NCBI GenBank assembly: GCA_902767145.1
Contig: CACXGG010000244.1
Coordinates: forward strand, 1-8,750
Source: Oscillospiraceae bacterium
GTDB taxonomy: Bacteria > Bacillota > Clostridia > Saccharofermentanales > Saccharofermentanaceae
Length of the DNA: 8,750 nt
Reading direction: 5' to 3'
Below, piece by piece: positions 5,630 to 8,750 of this stretch; within the stretch, counting starts at the first letter, position 1; each line of letters opens with the position of its first letter. The translations under genes were made by a program, and so were the position numbers. The notes beneath the pieces were generated by a model. It made no database searches. It was not told where the DNA came from and saw only the letters and a list, made by a program, of their open reading frames with translations.

Positions 5630-8098
5630 AACCAAAGTAGCGATGGTAACTCCGTCGTCGCCCTCGCCCTGATATCCGGCCCTGTGGGACCTGACACGGA
5701 CATCTCCGGTGAGCATGGTATCTATGGCGGATCTTAGAGCCCCCGTGCCCTTTCCGTGTACGATCCTTATCTCATGGATACCTGCCAGCTGGCAGTCGTC
5801 GATATATGTATCCAGGGCACTTTCGGCTTCAGCCACCGTCTTTCCGATGAGCATGATCTCGGACATGACAGTCCTCGCCTTATCCATCCTCATCTTTGTG
5901 GAAGTGCTGGCCTGGTATTCACGGGCTTTTTCGAACCTGTTCTTCTTCTCTTCCCTCTTATCAGGCTCTTTCTGGGCAGCTGTGGGAGTACGGAGCTGTG
6001 ACAGTTCCACTGTATATGTCATATTTCCAGAGGAGATACGGACCTTCTTGTTCCTTCCTCCGGGAGCGGATACAACTGTACCCGTGACGTTCATATGGGG
6101 AACGAAATACTGCTCACCCTCTTTGACAGCCTTGGGTGCCTCACCGGGAAGGGATACTGCATCGAGCTTATCATCCTCTTCGTCACTTCGAAGATCTGAT
6201 ATACCTGCCCTGAGCCTTCTTCTTATCCTGTCCAGTTCCTCGGCAGACTCCTGGTGGGAAGTCTTCTTCGCATTCTTCTTTGCAGATCTTATGAGCTCGT
6301 TAAGTTCCTCTTCCTTCTCCTCCAGGATCCTCTTCTGTTCTGCCCTGGAATCGTTCAGGATCTTTGTCTTGGAAGCCTTGAGAGCCTTTCTCTCGTCCTC
6401 CAGTTCCTTAAGCTTCGACGACAGTTCCTCATTGAGCCTTAAGTTCTCTTCCTTGAGCCTCTCAGCCTCCTTACTGTTGGCCTCAGCCTCAGAAAGGAGC
6501 CTTTCGTAGCTCATCTCATCATCTGTGAGCCTGCCTGTGGCATTTTCGATGATCCTGGCAGGAAGTCCCAGCTTCTTTGAGATAACGAAGGCATTACTTA
6601 CGCCGGGCATTCCGATTATCAGCTTATATGTGGGGGACAATGTATCCGTATCGAACTCGCAGGCAGCATTCATGACGCCGTCCTTGGTGACGGCATAAGC
6701 CTTGAGTTCCTTGTAGTGGGTGGTGGCCATGGTAACGCAGTCCTTTTCGAAAAGCTCATCAAGGACAGACACCGCCAGGGCAGCACCTTCCGTGGGGTCG
6801 GTACCGGAACCCAGCTCGTCCAGGAGCACCAGGGACTTTCCCCTTATGTTCTTGAGTATAAAGACGATATTGGACATATGGGCAGAAAAGGTGGAAAGGC
6901 TCGCCTCGATGCTCTGCTCATCTCCTATATCAGCCAGCACCCTGTCAAATACCGCCATCTCGGATCCAGTGGCAGCGGGCACCATAAGCCCCGCCATGGT
7001 CATAAGGGTCAGAAGGCCGCAGGTCTTGAGAGATACTGTCTTACCTCCTGTGTTGGGACCTGTGATGACCAGGGTCTTATAATCCTTACCAACTGCAATA
7101 TCCACCGGCACTACCCTGTCGGCAGGGATAAGGGGATGTCTGGCCTTCTTAAGGTCTATCTGTCCCTTTGTATTAACAGCCGGCTTTACGGCATTCATCC
7201 TTATGGCAAGCTCGGCCTTGGAGGAAGCCAGGTCGATACAGGACACAAGAGCTATATCGTTCTCGATACTTCCTGATTCCCTGCCCACAAGACGGGTCAG
7301 TTCCTCAAGGATCCTCTCTATCTCAGCCTTCTCCATGGATGCAAGTTCCCTGATCCTGTTATTGGCCTCGACAACAGCCATAGGCTCCACAAAGACAGTC
7401 TGTCCTGTAGAGGATGTATCATGGACGATACCCGGAAGCTTTCCCCTGTGCTCCGACTTAACGGGAACGCAGTATCTGTCTCCCCTTATGGTGATGACCG
7501 ATTCCTGAAGGATCTCCGAGTTGTTCCTGATGACCCTGTCCAGGGCTATCCTGATGGTGCCGGCCAGATCCTTCTTCTCTTTTCTTATCTGATAGAGGGC
7601 TTCACTGGCACGGTCATTCATCTCATCCTCGTTATTTATGGAGGAGCTTATGAGCTTTTCCAGCTTGTCGCACTCCACCAGTGCAGTGATGGACGAAAAG
7701 AGATTAGTCTCATACATATCGGCGTGCTCCCCGGAGACGATCCTCTTAAGGGCGGAAACGCCGCGGAAAAAGGAAGCCACATCGAGAAGTGAACGCATGG
7801 TAAGGGTTCCCCCTGCCTTTATATAGGACAGGGGACCTCTAAGGTCCGGAAATCCCGACAAAGGGAGCGAACCGTATTTGTTAATGTATGTGAAAGCCTC
7901 ATATGTATCGTTCAGCCCCTCTGTTACCACGCTTACGTCGGTGGTGGGAGCAAGATCGACGGCCAGGTCCCTTCCATAGGGGGTCCTGGCCAGTTCAGAA
8001 AGCTCATTTATTATCTTGTCGAACTCAAGGACCTTAAGTACTCTGCCCCTGATCTTTTTTCTTTCAGCCTCTTCTTCAAAAGTCGTGTATCTATACAT
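5627..8098 (-). CDS. mutS2: Endonuclease MutS2 / ribosome-rescue ATPase
   Basis: MutS2 is an ATPase of the MutS family, without mismatch-repair domains, linked to suppressing homologous recombination and, in Bacillus, to resolving collided ribosomes. In this 823-residue protein the core MutS-like region precedes Walker A GPNTGGKT (347-354) and Walker B with DELGSGTDPTEG (from D427). A long coiled coil (about 529-640, Glu/Lys/Arg-rich) follows, then a KOW-like segment (about 660-705), then the C-terminal Smr domain with HGKGTG (781-786). The Smr LDLRG motif is replaced by IMLIG (748-752), so the Asp and Arg are missing. The N terminus carries about 18 residues (MYRYTTFEEEAER...) before the usual KVLEF start; the ATG is nevertheless supported by AAAGGAAA, which overlaps the pfkA stop. 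It is 9 bases downstream of pfkA and 11 upstream of the ATPase gene, so it is co-transcribed with both. Confidence 0.96.
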   Translation of the reverse strand: MYRYTTFEEEAERKKIRGRVLKVLEFDKIINELSELARTPYGRDLAVDLAPTTDVSVVTEGLNDTYEAFTYINKYGSLPLSGFPDLRGPLSYIKAGGTLTMRSLLDVASFFRGVSALKRIVSGEHADMYETNLFSSITALVECDKLEKLISSSINNEDEMNDRASEALYQIRKEKKDLAGTIRIALDRVIRNNSEILQESVITIRGDRYCVPVKSEHRGKLPGIVHDTSSTGQTVFVEPMAVVEANNRIRELASMEKAEIERILEELTRLVGRESGSIENDIALVSCIDLASSKAELAIRMNAVKPAVNTKGQIDLKKARHPLIPADRVVPVDIAVGKDYKTLVITGPNTGGKTVSLKTCGLLTLMTMAGLMVPAATGSEMAVFDRVLADIGDEQSIEASLSTFSAHMSNIVFILKNIRGKSLVLLDELGSGTDPTEGAALAVSVLDELFEKDCVTMATTHYKELKAYAVTKDGVMNAACEFDTDTLSPTYKLIIGMPGVSNAFVISKKLGLPARIIENATGRLTDDEMSYERLLSEAEANSKEAERLKEENLRLNEELSSKLKELEDERKALKASKTKILNDSRAEQKRILEEKEEELNELIRSAKKNAKKTSHQESAEELDRIRRRLRAGISDLRSDEEDDKLDAVSLPGEAPKAVKEGEQYFVPHMNVTGTVVSAPGGRNKKVRISSGNMTYTVELSQLRTPTAAQKEPDKREEKKNRFEKAREYQASTSTKMRMDKARTVMSEIMLIGKTVAEAESALDTYIDDCQLAGIHEIRIVHGKGTGALRSAIDTMLTGDVRVRSHRAGYQGEGDDGVTIATLV

Positions 8099-8100
8099 TA

Positions 8101-8110
8101 TTTCCTTTTA
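8101..8110 (-). promoter_or_regulatory. Shine-Dalgarno of mutS2 overlapping the pfkA stop
   Basis: On the minus strand the pfkA stop TAA (8110-8108) leads into AAAGGAAA (8108-8101), sharing one base, with the mutS2 ATG 2 bases beyond. This fixes the mutS2 start. Confidence 0.8.
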
Positions 8111-8750
8111 GGAAAGACGCTTTGCATTCTCGATCTCGATGGACGGGATGGTCTTCGATGTGGCCAGACCCTCCTCGATATCGATATCAGATATCTTTCC
8201 GTTCTTTTCGATGATTATCCTGTTATATCTTCCTGCAAGAAGACAGTCGATGGCATGTACACCCATAAGGCTGGCAGTTGTCCTGTCGCGGAGCGTGGGT
8301 GATCCACCTCTCTGGAGGTGTCCAAGGATAGTAGGCCTGGATTCGATGCCTGTCTGCTCCTCGATCTTATCGGCGATCTCGGAAGCATTTCCTGCACCCT
8401 CTGCCACGATAACGATGTAGTGCTTCTTGCCCTTGTTCCTGCCGTCCAGGATGACCCTGATAACGTCGCGGTTAAAGTCGAATTCAACCTCAGGGATAAG
8501 GATTACTTCGGCACCAGTGGCGATACCTACGTTAAGAGCGATATAACCTGCTCTTCTTCCCATTACCTCGATAACGCTGCATCTCTCATGTGAAGATGCC
8601 GTATCGCGGAGCTTATCGATTGCCTCCATGGCAGTATTCATTGCCGTGTCATATCCGATGGTGTAGTCAGTACATCCGATATCGTTGTCGATAGTACCGG
8701 GGATACCGATAACGGGAACTCCGATCCTTGCGAGGGCCCTTGCACCCTTG
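8108..8750 (-). CDS. pfkA: ATP-dependent 6-phosphofructokinase (5'-truncated by window edge)
   Basis: This enzyme phosphorylates fructose 6-phosphate to the 1,6-bisphosphate, the committed step of glycolysis, in the cytoplasm. The frame stays open past the ATG at 8641 to the edge; 213 residues are visible, and by comparison with the usual length of about 320 some 107 N-terminal residues lie outside. The catalytic motif PGTIDND is present, with its first Asp at 8689-8687. The Gly before TIDND (not Lys) marks the ATP-using rather than the pyrophosphate-using type. Also visible are SHERCSVIEVMGR (substrate Arg and MGR motif), the IPE and GKKH residues around the effector region, and GHLQRGGSP with the His and Arg that bind sugar phosphate. 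It is the first gene visible in the operon with mutS2 and the small ATPase. Its promoter is outside the window. Confidence 0.97.
   Translation of the reverse strand, partial: KGARALARIGVPVIGIPGTIDNDIGCTDYTIGYDTAMNTAMEAIDKLRDTASSHERCSVIEVMGRRAGYIALNVGIATGAEVILIPEVEFDFNRDVIRVILDGRNKGKKHYIVIVAEGAGNASEIADKIEEQTGIESRPTILGHLQRGGSPTLRDRTTASLMGVHAIDCLLAGRYNRIIIEKNGKISDIDIEEGLATSKTIPSIEIENAKRLS

Noticed and set aside
5709..6509. Plus-strand 266-aa reading frame within mutS2
   Set aside because: Its Ser/Leu-rich low-complexity product is the antisense shadow of the Glu/Lys-rich coiled coil, and mutS2 is certain on the other strand.
8108..8641. Complete short pfkA starting at the ATG at 8641
   Set aside because: The frame stays open to the edge and the upstream residues contain the catalytic PGTIDND motif, so this Met is internal.

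Overview
The window looks like a chromosomal segment of an anaerobic Firmicute (class Clostridia, probably Lachnospiraceae-like). The pointers are mid-range GC, strong AAGGAGG-type ribosome binding sites, frequent AGG/AGA arginine codons on the minus strand, and clostridial versions of the conserved genes (a MutS2 with an M-L-I-G variant Smr motif, a small P-loop ATPase, a stand-alone LUD-domain protein, an NhaC-type antiporter). This placement rests on recognising the genes, not on a search. All coding regions appear intact except pfkA, which runs off the right edge.

Layout. Positions 1-238 hold a tandem array of a 73-bp non-coding unit (three units plus part of a fourth, entering from beyond the left edge). 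Each complete unit carries a 16-bp perfect palindrome. Positions 239-368 are gene-free, with repeated ATTCCCG/CGGGAAT arms that can form alternative hairpins and a 20-bp perfect palindrome. They are followed by an intrinsic terminator (369-397) for the first minus-strand operon. That operon reads right to left from a promoter near 3223-3251: a 186-aa protein of unknown function, a LUD-domain protein, then an NhaC-family antiporter. A divergent promoter in the same 159-bp gap drives a plus-strand gene (3350-4855) for a secreted lipoprotein with a very acidic linker and a probable beta-propeller. Its terminator (4878-4917) can also serve the converging operon from the right, pfkA - mutS2 - P-loop ATPase, also on the minus strand.

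How the genes work together. pfkA encodes a glycolytic enzyme, MutS2 is an ATPase acting on DNA or stalled ribosomes, and the small ATPase has no known role; tight spacing shows co-transcription, not a shared pathway. At three junctions (pfkA/mutS2, mutS2/ATPase, 186-aa gene/LUD gene) the stop codon of one gene overlaps the Shine-Dalgarno sequence of the next, which suggests coupled translation. The most unusual material is the repeat and hairpin region at the left end and the uncharacterised proteins. I see no phage, transposase, CRISPR, tRNA or rRNA, and no clear new multi-gene system.
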